From Acorus gramineus (taxonomy: Eukaryota > Streptophyta > Magnoliopsida > Acorales > Acoraceae), in the NCBI GenBank assembly GCA_030737835.1, contig CM060856.1, positions 6,743,442 to 6,807,441 on the forward strand: a stretch of DNA of 64,000 bases, given 5' to 3'. Of this stretch, positions 11,225 through 23,310 are shown one piece after another. The position numbers and the translations under genes are program-made. Within the stretch, counting starts at the first letter, position 1. Every line of letters starts with the position of its first letter. The notes beneath the pieces are model-generated. The model did not search any database, was not told where the DNA came from, and was given only the letters and a program-made list of their open reading frames with translations.

Positions 11225-12097
11225 GTTAGGTTTAACACTAGTTGGACAATTCGATTGTCCAACGGTGTTGGACCGATTGATCTAAATAAATTAAAATTGA
11301 TATATCAAAAACAATTATATTTAAGATATTATGTAATTAAAGATTTTAAACCAAATTCAGGATTTATTTAGATTACATTTTTTTTCATTTTAGAAACTTA
11401 TCTATTCTTTCTCTCTCCTCCTCCTCCTCCTCCTCCTCCTCCCATGCCCTTCTCCTCCTCTTGGACTTTTCTCCTCCTACATTAACCCCTCTGGATGACT
11501 CAGACCGATTGCCGATCAGTGACGACATTATCCTTCATGCATGCAATTAAATTTCATGGGTTGTTTCTTAGGAAAAGTGATAGCATTTATGCATGATAAA
11601 AAGACTCGGATATGCACAACAAATTAATATTTAAAAAACCGTGCTAAACACAGTGCATGGTTATTATTATAAATAAAAGTTCACACGTGCAGTACAATCA
11701 AGTCACAGATACATGAACAACCACTTTCATAAAAACTACCACTACATAACATTTTCAATTTCAAAGATACACAAATCAGGTCATCAATAGGAAGGTTGAG
11801 CGGGAGTGTGGCAATCAGTCTGAGTCGTCGAGAAGGGTTAATGGGGGAGGAGAAAAGTCTAAGAGGAGGAAAAGGGCTGGGAGGAGGAGGAGGAGGAGAA
11901 GGAGAAGGGTGAAGGAACATAGAAGTTTCTAAAATAAGAAAAATTGTAATCTAATTAAATGTTAAATTTGGTTTAAAATTTTTAATTATAGAATATCTCA
12001 AATATAATAGCTTTGTTGTGTTAATTTTAACATATTTAGATCAAATGGTCCAAAATGTATTGGGCAATCGAATTGTCCAATGAGTGTTGGACCTAAC
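11225..12097. mobile_element. Foldback element, long inverted repeats with pyrimidine/purine inner arms
   Basis: The left part reads GTTAGGTTTAACACTAGTTG and continues through TTGGACAATTCGATTG. The reverse complement of the right end gives GTTAGGTCCAACACTCATTG and the same TTGGACAATTCGATTG. Similarity continues for roughly 190 bp per arm (TATTTRAGATAT, AATTAAARATTTTAAACCAAAT, TTTAGAAACTT) and on into a CTC-rich tract at 11411-11480 that pairs with a GGA-rich tract at 11855-11925. There is no transposase. It sits at the inner edge of the unit-1 duplication block. Confidence 0.7.
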
Positions 12098-13100
12098 CCA
12101 ATCTCGATATGACTTCTCATCTTTTGATTTTAATCATATAGTTTCAAAACATTAACAAAAGAAAAATGAGTGCTGTTACACACCATCAATCTCATATACC
12201 TAGTTAATGTAATACATTCATATTAATCGGACATTTACTCCATAAAAAAAAAAAAAATTCACATGCTCATTTCACATATAAAAAATCTGACCATCGTTAA
12301 CATGCAATCCTTATTTGTAAAACATGTAGATCTCATTTCACTTTTAAGGATTATTCCCTCTATTTTTTTTCATTTTTATTCTCTCTCTCTCTCTCTCTGA
12401 TCTCCCCCTCCTTTCACCACCCACCATCGCTGCCCTCCTCTGTTCAACACCGCCGCGCTCACCCCACCCCACCCCCCTTTCCCCCCAATTTCCTTCTCTC
12501 TTTTTTTTTTCTTGCCCACTGCAATTAATCATGCACCCACAAAATAAAAATTCAAGGTGGAATTGCAGTCTCATGGGGTTGATTTAACCTTCCCCTTATC
12601 TCTCTCTTATAATTTTAAAAATGCACTCACATCTCTTCCTGTATACTCCTCATTAAAATAAGAAAAAGGGCAGCATAAAACCACCATTTTACTATCCAAA
12701 ATAATATTTTATACTTACAATCCATAAATTTTAAATAATAAAAAACATTCTTACATCTCAAATTAACATTTTATATATCCTAATTAATATAAATTGATTT
12801 CAAATAATATTTTTAATCGTATCGTTTTCCCCATATTGGTGTGTGATTTAATAGTAGAGGATATTAGTGCATATTTTTAAAATGAGGGGTTCAAAATGCA
12901 TTTTACTCTCTAACTATAAAGTTAACTGAAAAATAATAAGATGTCAATGTTTTTATGCCTCCTTTGTAACCATTTCATTTAGTTTTTATTGAAATTTTTA
13001 TTATTATCATAAGATCCAGCTCTCAAATTTTCTTCCCAAACATAATGTTGCTCTTTACAATTCTGTTTGTCGTCTGGATATTGAGAAAAACTGATAAAAT
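12098..13100. other. AT-rich intergenic DNA with a CT-rich tract, no gene seen
   Basis: This is where a second zinc-finger gene would be expected if the local duplication had included one, but no finger signature or EAR motif is visible on either strand. A (CT)n run and C-rich tract at about 12378-12485 gives a low-complexity minus-strand frame that I do not regard as a gene. Confidence 0.5.
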
Positions 13101-13107
13101 GACTGAA

Positions 13108-15165
13108 TTTACACGTGTTTCACCCCTTTTTTATTTTTTTTATTTAGCATTTACGAAACCAGATTACACGTTCAATCATCGATGGACTCGTGGACTCATC
13201 TTCTCTACGTATCATCGCGCGCATCTCGACCGTCCGTTGCAACACGACCAGGTGGGGAGAGGGTGTGACCGTGTGAAACGGTCAACTTCCACTGGAACAG
13301 ATTGATGAAGTCCAGGGATTGGACGGTGAAGATCGGTCACCCGACCTCTCTTTTGAGATAGATTGACAAGAATGCCCCTTACGCGTGCAGACAGAAATCT
13401 AAGGGTGTGGAAGGTTGAACCTAGCATGTCAAATTTGAATATGATATGAACTGAATCCGTATCTGAAAAAAATAGAAAAATATTCAAAAATCCAGAGTGT
13501 AAATATAAATATCAGTCTATCCAATAAAAAAAACATTCGTATCTAACATATATTATAAAAATATATATATTTGTATTATATATTGTCCATATTGTTATCT
13601 TGTATGATTAATCACTAAGATAATATATTATAATACTATTAAATTTTCAATGTATGATATCTGAAAGAGATAATAAGTCTTAAAATCTTAATTTTAATTT
13701 TGATGTCTCTATAAAATATCACTTAATTATCTAAATTAATGTTAATATTCAAACATGTCAATTATCTGAAAAAAATCCGTATCCGAAGGGATCCGTATCC
13801 AAAAATTAATATCCGTATCCGAATACGAAAGTTAGGATATGGATATTAGCATATCCGATCCGTATCCATCCGATTGACAGGCTTAGTTGAACCCCACTCA
13901 ATCAAAATTTGGGCGGGTTTAGGTTAGAGCTTTAGTGTTTGGTTCAACTCGCTCGAACCCGAATCACTCAAACCTAATTTGGGTTGTGTTTGGGTTGAGG
14001 GTTTGGGTAACCTAAGCCTGAAGTTTCCAATATCTAAGTAAAATGTTCTAAGTAAAATAATAATTTTTTAATTGTGCAATTTATTTTTATCTATAATATT
14101 TCATTTCTATAATTTTCATATCTTTCTTCTCTTAATAAAAATGTTTTTCATTTTTATCTTTTTTATTTTTATTATGTAGAGAATTGACTCTTGTAAAATT
14201 TTAATTGTTAAAGGCTGGTTGTGTTCTTATAAATAATGATGAGGTATTCAAGAGGAGAATCCGGAATATTTTGTTTTAGATAGTTTTTTTTATGTAATTT
14301 ACTCATATTTATCAAAAGAAGATTTTACTATATATTGATTGCCGTTATGTTTGTTGTCGTTAGTTTATAAATCTAGATTATAGATTTTAGTTTTTTCTAA
14401 CAGAAGAAGAATGTTTGGGAGGAGATGAAAATATATTTATCATTAATAAAAAAAAACATATGTTCTTAAAATTAGCGACAAAAACTATAATATACAGCTT
14501 ATAATTTTAATAAACTTGTACCATATTATTGATTTTTATTTAAGGGGTTGTTTGGATAGAGAATTAGTGCAGGAATAGATTGAAATAGGTTGGAATAAAT
14601 TAAAATAAAAAAAACCGCTTTTGATTAGTTTGTATAGGCTCATATTCAAATGCCAATATAAGATGGAATTATGTAGTGTAACAATTTCACATCCCCCTCG
14701 CATTAAGTTATTATAGGCAATAGAATAAGTACACCCACTGTCAAATCAACCGTAATCATCTTTTATAAATTAGAGGTGAATAAGTTAAATTATTTTTTTA
14801 TATTTTATAAATTTATATTTATACCTTATTCACATTTTATTCACAATTTTCTACAATCATCCAAACAACAAAAATTTCATTATTACATTTCTCAAAAAGA
14901 ATAAATAAAAATACAATCAAAATAACAATAACTTATTATATTTGTATAATGATTTATTTTTAGAAATCTAATCTATTTGCGGGTTATATGATAAAAGGAG
15001 AATCCAACTGTCGGGATCAAAAGGGCGGGAAAGAAAGGGTAACACTGATCGAGTGGCTGTGATTTAACTGATCGTTTGATTTAACCCGGGCCGAGGCTCC
15101 GGTCGGTACTGATGGCATTGTTAAGTCCCAATCGGTGACATGTGAACAGTGGCCTCTAGAAAAAT
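13108..15165. repeat. Local duplication, unit 2
   Basis: Collinear partner of 4455-5345. Matched blocks are 13108-13405, 14248-14345 and 14998-15165. The material between blocks one and two is specific to this copy and includes the ATCCGTATCC-rich repeat. Between blocks two and three lies a possible small inverted-repeat element at 14547-14872, with ends GTTGTTTGGAT and its reverse complement. The last block is followed by GAACAGTGGCCTC in both units. Confidence 0.75.
13774..13871. repeat. Short ATCCGTATCC tandem motif cluster
   Basis: Five or so imperfect copies of ATCCGTATCC(GA), some inverted (GGATATGGATA), inside duplication unit 2. A related sparse cluster occurs near 43925-43985. It is probably part of a decayed dispersed repeat. 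Confidence 0.6.
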
Positions 15166-15331
15166 GATATATAAAGTGAAATATACATTAAAATATAATA
15201 ATATATTTTTAAAAAAAATATAATTTTTTTTTAAAACACATGACATTATTGTAGTGTATGGGAGAAATATATAATGGATTGAATATTAACGTTCTTGATA
15301 ATTTGGAAGCGGATTAAGATTTTTTAATTAA

Positions 15332-15541
15332 AGCTACGTTTGGTTGCACGATTGCAAAACTGATTTTATGCAAAAGCTGATTAAAACTGATTTTGTAGGA
15401 AGCTACTTCCTGGAAAACTCAGGTTTAAAGAAATCTTTTTATAGATTTTAACCTTAGTTTTTTTGTTTGAAAACGGATTTGAGAAAAACAGCTTTATGTA
15501 AATTCAAAAGTTGTCAAAACTCATCTTCAAACGGGCCTGAG
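15332..15541. mobile_element. Small MITE-like element
   Basis: The left end ACGTTTGGTTGCACGATTG closely resembles the left end of the better-defined element at 56674-56890. The right end CAAACGGGCCTGAG is a weak inverse of it. It is about 210 bp with no coding capacity. The target duplication is not clear, so the boundaries are approximate. Confidence 0.45.
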
Positions 15542-16489
15542 TATATTATAGATTTTCCCTATAATGTAAGGTGCTAAATTAATCATTAACTTAATATATT
15601 TTCATTTGCATAAGCTTAATGATTTTTGTCCCATTATATGAACCAATTTTGTTTGTAATTGGCGTTTACTATAATTTGTATGTTTTTTTAAATATCAATT
15701 TATAATTAAATAAAATGTGTAAAAGATAGAGGTGATTGATTTATCTATTTGTTTTATCAATATCTTACATAAGACTAAAAGAGTATTTACTTTATGTGGA
15801 TTTGCAGATGAAAAAACAATATATATAAATCATAATCTATTTGTCACAATAACTAGTTAAAACAACTATTTAAAGATAAGATAATAATATTCTAATAGAT
15901 GAGCTATTCATAATACCTTTGTTATCAAATAATATTATTAGAATATTATCTCAGTTTCATATATTTTAATTATATACACATGTAAGAGGGAGATGTAAGT
16001 GTTGATTAGCCTACATTTATTTTCAAATGCGAGTAAAAAAAAATTGACTGAGGCTACATGGATTTCAAAAAATAGTAAAATATGGTGAAATTTTTTTAAA
16101 CTAAAGTTATTTGACATCACAGCTAGCAGCCAACGGATTGAATAATTCGGTAGAAAACAAATTAAAGGATCTTCAAGGACATTAATTTAAAACATTGTTT
16201 CGTTCACTATTTTTTATATTTATAAATTTTATCTAGAAGTATCTTGTATAAGTCCTAAACCTTCCTGACAAATCCCAATTCCAGTTTGAATAACTCATCG
16301 AGTCAATTCTTTTGTCAAAAAAACAAGCGTTGATGGACTCAGTCATTCCTGTCATTCTAATTAAGTACACAAGTTTCTATTGAATTAGGTAGATGTATAC
16401 TTTAATTACTTGGAATTTATTAGATCATGTATTTCATTTTTGTAAGAATTATACATTTGATCAAAAAAAAAAAAAAAAGCAGGAAGTGG
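15542..16489. other. AT-rich intergenic DNA, no gene seen
   Basis: No recognisable coding, RNA or repeat structure beyond A/T tracts. Confidence 0.5.
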
Positions 16490-16765
16490 TGGCTGTCACA
16501 CATCATATGATGAAGCCAAACAGTACTTTGATCTTCTCATCCTCAACCGTCCATTACTTGATGATCCACCCAAAACCGCATCTTCCAAAAGAATTGATTT
16601 AGTGGCGTGTCTCTTGAAACAGTTTCCATTGTCAAATTTTTCCTCTAAAACACTAATCAACAAGACACATGTGGTGGAGATGCTTTAGCTAACAAATAGC
16701 TTACTCATGCATGAGAACATGTGAGGAGGGACACATGCATTGCATGATCTTGCAATTGCTAGATG
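16490..16765. repeat. Local duplication, unit 2, distal block
   Basis: Partner of 10975-11217, with the same order of shared strings ending in TGCATTGCATGAT. The distance from the preceding block is about 1.3 kb here but about 5.6 kb in unit 1. The two dyad-family elements (copies A and B) inserted in unit 1 account for part of that difference. Confidence 0.75.
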
Positions 16766-18500
16766 AGACAAGATCATCCACATCCAAAACAACAAAACAA
16801 AAATAAAGATGTGTATTTTGTTGTGCTTAATATTGTAAGTTCATGATGCACAAATTCTAACAGATTAACACGCCCCGAATTACAAAGATCAATTCAACTA
16901 CAATCAGATTTGTATTGTATATTTGTATGTATGCACACACAAAATCTCTAAGCTAAGAAATATATATATCTATATATATAAGGTAGTTTCTTGTATGGGT
17001 GTAATATTAATGTGTTAGGATTTACTTATATTGTTGAGCCTAGCTATAAAACAATAATATAAAGGAGAAGATGGAGAGCTTAATTATGATGAATGAAAGT
17101 TAGGGTCTTTCCTTTAGTGATTTTAGGACTGACTGTTAATTTTTTTTTCTTTCTTGTTCTCCATTGTGCTTGATTACCTATTAAGTAGGTCCTATTATTA
17201 TACAAAACCCTGCGTCAATTTATACGGGGGACATCAGTGGGATGAAAAGAGTGTTGAAAAACGGGACAATGGAAGGAGACAGAATCGGTGCGGGTGCTTC
17301 AAGGATCAACAATGTTGAATGCTTTTAGACAGACTTTTCCTGTTCCGGTATAAACCGCGAGTACACTAGGGATTGATGAAGTGTTGCCTTCAGGATACAA
17401 TGAAGCACACTCTTGGTGTTAAGAACAGAGTGTGTATTCTCTGTCTCAACCTCTTAGAACTCTCTGTTTGAAGGGGCTGATGATGCTAACTCGTAATGGA
17501 AAGAAAGAGAAGATGAGTGGCTGTTGTACTGTTTGTTTTGGATCCGAGGGTCTCAATTTATAAGCAAAATGGTGCCTTTTGGTTCAAATGAGACACCCTT
17601 TTATGAATGGGGAGTTACAGGAACCGTCCGATCGGTGGTCAACCGTTTCTACGCGATCGTGCGGTCCAAATCGTCCATCACAAGATGCATCCCATCCAAT
17701 AGCACCCCTTCAAACAGTACAACCACCAACTATCAATCCAACAGTGCACATTGCATCTGATCAAAACAATCTCCACCATCCAATTAGCCAAAAAGAAAAG
17801 GCTCCAACTCCTAGTCGGCGATGCCAAGTGCACCCTAATACGCACACGTGCGTGCAACGCGCATGGTGGTGCTTCGCACCACTCCGCATCAAAGGTCCAC
17901 CATAAGGTGTCCACCAAAAGGACTTTACTAGAGTAGATTGAGCTCTCTCTATAAACACTCAAAACCTTTTACAAACAACCAATGTGGGACTATAGAATAT
18001 GACCACTTTCATCTTCTCATGGAGGGACCACTCAAACCTAAAAAATTGAATTCAAATATTGAAAATACCCAACAAAGAGAAGCATATAACACAAGTATGT
18101 CAACTTGTCATGTTAGGACTTTATATATGCATCTCCACATAAAGAGAGGGGGAATATAAATATAAAGCATACCTTTGAAGAAGAAGAAAAAACAAAATGA
18201 GGCCGGGTTTCTTTTGAATGGAATATCATCAGAAGAATCTGAATCACAGAGAAAGAGAAAAGATCATAGTAGGGGTTTGCATTGGACCCTGCAGGCCTGT
18301 CTTTGTCCTTTATATTAACATTACAAGAATCCAAAAATCCAAACCCATCTGTTCTATGTTATCTGTATGTCCTCTTCTACCAATAATTCTGTCAATCAAG
18401 TCCATTGTAACTGTTCATCATTTTTGGATGCTTTGGTTTGAAGATGTCAGAAAAGCTAGAGTTATCACTTACCAGGTGTTGGAGAAAACTGCAAGTACCT
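16766..18500. other. Intergenic DNA with a possible degraded LTR-type repeat
   Basis: From about 17260 to 18000 the base composition is more balanced than its surroundings, and there are TATA-like boxes on both sides (CAATTTATAAGC near 17555 and CTCTCTATAAACACTC near 17946). The string CCAATGTGGGACTATAG follows. This resembles LTR-type repeat sequence in plants, but I could not find paired LTRs, a primer-binding site or coding domains. Short overlapping frames here carry no recognised domain. Confidence 0.3.
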
Positions 18501-18509
18501 AATGAAGAT

Positions 18510-18960
18510 AGTAACTTTGTTTTTTTATTTTATTTTATTTTAGTTTGGTGGGGCTTTAAATGTTATTATTAGGGTTTTTTTTTTTTTTTTTTTTTTGTTG
18601 GTATAAATATTTGGGTACTGTTATTGTCCTCTACTTCGAGGACTGCATGGAACTGTGATTTTCTTAAGTGAAAGACATGTCGATTAAAGATGAGATGGTT
18701 GATGTTCAGTCGTTGATGTCATCATACCGAGTGGGCGTAGTCAGATACATGACCATGTATGTATATCTATCACTTTTTTTTTTTTTTTGTTTTTGGAAGA
18801 GACATCGTTACAAACATTGAATGATTTAGGATTTTTTTTTTTTTTGTGTATATATAAATAAAGTGTTTGATTCTCTTAATATAATAAAAATAATTCTATT
18901 ATTTTATATTAACATAGTATCAAAGTTCTTTAAAAAAATCTTAGATTTACAAAATGTCTT
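18510..18960 (+). mobile_element. Possible remnant of a Copia-type LTR and primer-binding site
   Basis: A T-rich stretch with a TATA-like box (GGTATAAATATTTGGG near 18600) ends in TAACATAGTATCAAAGTTCT near 18909. The last part resembles the initiator-Met tRNA primer-binding site consensus TGGTATCAGAG at 9 of 11 positions, followed by a short reading frame. No gag or pol domain follows, so if real it is heavily decayed. Confidence 0.3.
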
Positions 18961-20165
18961 CTTTCTTATTCCTCGCTATTGAGTTTCAATAGGAGAAGGG
19001 GGGATTTTTAGTATCTATATTTTTGAACCCTAAATCAATTTATTCATTTCTTCTTCTTCTCTATTCGTGTTATTCGCGTTGCCGTCCTTTTCACGTTTCC
19101 TTTTCTTCTTCTCTGTCTACGCTATTCGCATTGTTGGTGTCGCCGTCTTGCATCGCGTTTTTTTTACTACTTCTTCGCCGTATGCGTGCATGTCGAGGCC
19201 AGTTTGTGCTCATCTACGCACCAGTTCGTGCCTGTCGGCGCCCATCTGCACCACAGCCTACTGCCACAGGCCGCTTATTGCTGCCGTCAGCTTCCGCCGT
19301 CATCTCATTTTTTTACAAACTCTAAGGGACCTCTTCATAGTTTCTCTATGCTATATTCTACTGCGTTAATCTTTATTTTTTTTTTCTTTGAGGGAGTTAC
19401 ACAAAATCTTATATACAATGCCACGTTGTGAGGGCTCCGTCTAAAACCCTGGCACATATGTGTCACCTGACCCAAAACTAATTTTATATAAATGATAATT
19501 AAAAATGAAAGTTTCATATATTTATCTCAAACCCCAAATATGCTTTCAATGTGCTTTTCCAAAATTAAATCAAATGCATGACTTCAAGAATAACAAAGTG
19601 GCAAACCCAATTTAGCATAAATGCTATCATGCAATCCAAACACATAAATATTAATACAATCCAATATAAGAGGGTTCATATTGTTACAAACGTACAGTCT
19701 CATTTATCTCAAAGGAAATATATATATTTAATTTAACAAAACACATCATTTTTCATTTTCACTATACAACTTTTTAAATTATGTATTTTATTTTTATGAA
19801 AGTATACATTTTTTAGAATTCAAAATACACACTGGAAACAGTCCCTAACATTTTTCTTATACTTTGTTTGAGTACTTTAAAAATATTTCAATAAGTGCCT
19901 TCGTACTTTTAGACTTCCAGTGGTTTTTTCGGTTCTGAAAGCATATTCACTATCAAAGGGTGTATACTGTGTTTATATATTATTATTGAGCAAGGGCTCA
20001 AGCAATTTTTTGAATTACTTTTTTGACAAATAATAGCATCTTTTTATTTAGAGATATTTTGGATGATTTTATAATTCTTTGTAATCTGTTTATCATCTTT
20101 AAAGGAAATTATATTATATGTAGCGTAAAAGCCGTTCCTAAGATTTGCATCAAAGTCAAAGATTT
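18961..20165. other. Intergenic DNA, no gene seen
   Basis: A GC-richer patch at 19060-19300 gives overlapping frames on the plus strand (Ser/Phe/Ala-rich) without a recognised domain. It may be leader sequence of the decayed retroelement just upstream. Confidence 0.35.
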
Positions 20166-20169
20166 GAAA

Positions 20170-20682
20170 AGGGAAAAATCCAAATAATTCTTTATAAATT
20201 GCTTGAAATTTATATAATTCGTTGATTTTTTTTAAAGTTTATATAACCCTATGAAAATACCTATGTAAATAATCCTTTGAATAAAATTTTCGTTGACTGG
20301 TGAGAAATATTTTACGAATATTTTATTTGGTTAACCCTGATTAAAAACATATACCAAAACATCTTTATTAAAAATGCAAAAAATCTTCTGTAAATAACGA
20401 TTTTACTCCTCGATATAGATTAATTATAAAACCCTTAAAGATGATTTTTCGTATTTTTAACACATTATAGGAGATTTTTGGTCTAATATGTTATCATATA
20501 GGGTTAAATAGACAAAAAAAAATTACATAATAATTCTAATCCATCAATGAAAATTTAACTCAGGAGGAGGCTATTTAGATTTACCATGTTTTATCAGAGA
20601 GTTATATAGATTTTAGAAAAAGTGAGGGAGTTATATAGATTTTGGACGGTTTAAAAGAGACTATATAGATTTTTTCTTTGAA
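20170..20682. mobile_element. Inverted-repeat (MITE-like) element
   Basis: The left end contains AAAATCCAAATAATTC and TATATAATTCGTTGATT. The reverse complement of the right end contains AAAATCTATATAGTC, TCCAAAATCTATATAACTCC and similar spacing. Arms are roughly 80-100 bp and diverged; there is no coding capacity. No target duplication was identified. Confidence 0.45.
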
Positions 20683-21147
20683 AAAAAATCAACAATCATA
20701 GATTTAATTAAATCAGCATTTTAGAATGCTTTTAACAATATTTTTTAATTTTTTATTTAATTAAAAACAGAATCACTTAAAAAAAAACAGAATCAAACGG
20801 GGCTAAATGAATCCTATAAATCTTGTCACGGGAGTGTATATACAATTTTAATGCATTAGTCACCTTAATCATGAACTTCATTGTCCCCGGACCACATTTA
20901 ATTTTATGCTTAGTCTGGTAGCCCTTGTTACTGATCTTTTCTCTTAAGCACCTAGTTAAATATTGTTTGAAATCCTTAGTTCATATAGTCATTTCTCAAT
21001 AATGCAGACGAGATTCTCGTGATACATAGAATATATCAGAGTAAGGTCTTCTGAAAATTAATTTTTTCTTTCTGCTCAAAATTAGACCGACATTAATTAC
21101 CTGTCAAAATCAATCAATCAATCAATATAAGAATGGAATAAAACAAA

Positions 21148-21603
21148 GGGTAATTTATAAAAATAACCCCATGATTTAAATATTAGCAAAATAGCACCCC
21201 TAATCAAATATTTATAGATTCTAGCATTAAACCCGATCAGCGTTAGCCGATTTTTTTTTTAAAAAAATAAAATTGTTTGTGTTCTTTCTTTAAACCGGAG
21301 TACTTTCATTGTTTTTATAATATTTATTCAGGTGAGAGAAGAGAAAATTATGAAAATTTGTTTCACCTTATCACATTTTTTTTCTTTGATTAAATATTCA
21401 AACTTTTTTTTATAAAAATATACACAAAATTTGTTTTATAATTAATGATTGTGATGCAGTACATAAAGGAAGGATGGCACCTCCAGTTTAAAAAATTAAA
21501 AAACCAATTAGTGCTAACCGGATTCAATGTTAAAATCAATAAATATTTTTATTGGGCTGCTATTTTTACATATATTTAAAACGGATTATTTTTGTAAATG
21601 CCC
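21148..21603. mobile_element. MULE-like MITE with ~100-bp terminal inverted repeats
   Basis: The left end starts GGGTAATTTATAAAAATAAC. The reverse complement of the right end starts GGGCATTTACAAAAATAATC, and both arms continue with AAAATAGCA, AATATTTAT.GATT, a TTAAAC or TTGAAT stretch and CCGRTYAGC. It resembles the larger element at 33393-34264, which suggests one family. The flanking 9-bp stretches are A-rich but do not match exactly. Confidence 0.6.
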
Positions 21604-23310
21604 AAGAAATAAAGGCAGGGGATGAAAATGGAAGGACAATTAAAGGACAGTGAAAGTTGGCCAGCTTAATTTACCACTGTAAAGTCTCGGGCAGTCGAAA
21701 TGTCGGATTAATTGAAGGTGTGAATTCATGCACGACATATACACATAGAGAAGTCTTCTTAGATGGTACATTTGGCATGGTCAGTGTTTTTTCAAAAGCA
21801 TTCAGAGTGAAACTGATGGTCAAACTTATTCTGCTTTTGTACAAATTTTGCTTTTTATGTTTAAAAATTAACAAAACAGCTGTTTTTTTTTTTTTTTAAG
21901 ATAAATGTAGACTATATGACTTTGATTAAAAAAAAAGTTATACTAGTTCGAAGCTTGCTTCAAAACAAGAAGGTAAATTATGTAACTTTGGTTTTCTTCG
22001 TTGGCGGGCTTTTAAATGTTATTTTCTTTTTGTTGTTTTCATTATGATAGAATGGACTGTTCTACACAGCTTGTGTGAACAAAACAACTATTATAATAAC
22101 TTTTTAAAGATTTATTGTTTTAATCAATTTATAGTATAAATTATTTTTGAAAATTATTTTTAGATCGATCAAAAAAGAAGATCACATAATAAATAAATTT
22201 ATAAATATTTTGCATACTAACTCATACTAATTAAGATAATGAATCATCTAAAACTCGATAAGATAGCATTTGTTTTATATAAAAATTGGTCAAATTTTGG
22301 ATTCCATGGTTGACATTGTTCTGCTATATATACTTCCGGCCTGATTGGTTTCATATGAATTAATCTTTCATTTGGAGGTATTACTATGTATCAGTTTCTC
22401 GATTAAGTTATCCCGATCAATTATACGCGACAAAATATTAACTAAATCGATCCATGACTGCTGTATCCGACCGTTTGCTCAACAAACTATGAACATTAAT
22501 TATATTGCATATACTCATGGCACATAATGTGAAGAAAATTATTTCAACATATAATAACATGAGAACTTTGATTATATTATTGGTGTACTGACAAACATAT
22601 GATATGATCTTAATATAATTATATAAACCAAGGACACTCTGCTGTTAAAAATACAATACCTTGTCAACCATATGCGGAACAACAACTAGTTATTTTTCAT
22701 TTTAAAGTGTCATTCATTTACATGAGCCTTCAATTGATGCACAATTCTTTTTTGAATTACCACATGCATCGGCAGCGAGCACAATATATATTTGAAATAG
22801 TCTAATGCAAAGTAACATATAATTAGTTATATATATGTGTCAGCACATACTGTATTATGCAAAACATAAAATATATAAAAACATTCAATTCATGTAAATA
22901 TATACTCTATTTAAAGAAATATAGTTCATCATACAGCGTATCCACAAAAGAAATTGAACACGTACAGCCGGTAAAAGCCATTGTAAAAATGTTTGAATGT
23001 ATTTTTTTTTTCTATTTATTATATAGATACATATGCATGGATGTATAAGTATCCACAGTGCATTACATGCGAAAAACAAATACCACTGGACTTCATTACA
23101 TTTCAGTTCTTACAAAAAAACATTACACATCATTATAAAAAAGAATCAACGACGCTTGTAATTAATTACAGTTTTATCAGTACAAAGAAAAAGTTGATTC
23201 ATGTGTAAAAAACAATATTCTTCTCCTTTTATTGTCCCACCAGAAAAAAAAAACCCCCCAATTTTTTTAAAATAAAATAAAATTTTAATTATGATAACAA
23301 TTAATTAAAT
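21604..23310. other. AT-rich intergenic DNA, no gene seen
   Basis: No exon-like sequence was recognised. The part nearest 23310 is the probable 3' UTR of the four-finger gene. Confidence 0.5.

Noticed and set aside
12344-12574. Minus-strand frame rich in Gly/Glu/Arg
   Set aside because: It translates a CT microsatellite and C-rich tract; there is no non-repetitive domain.
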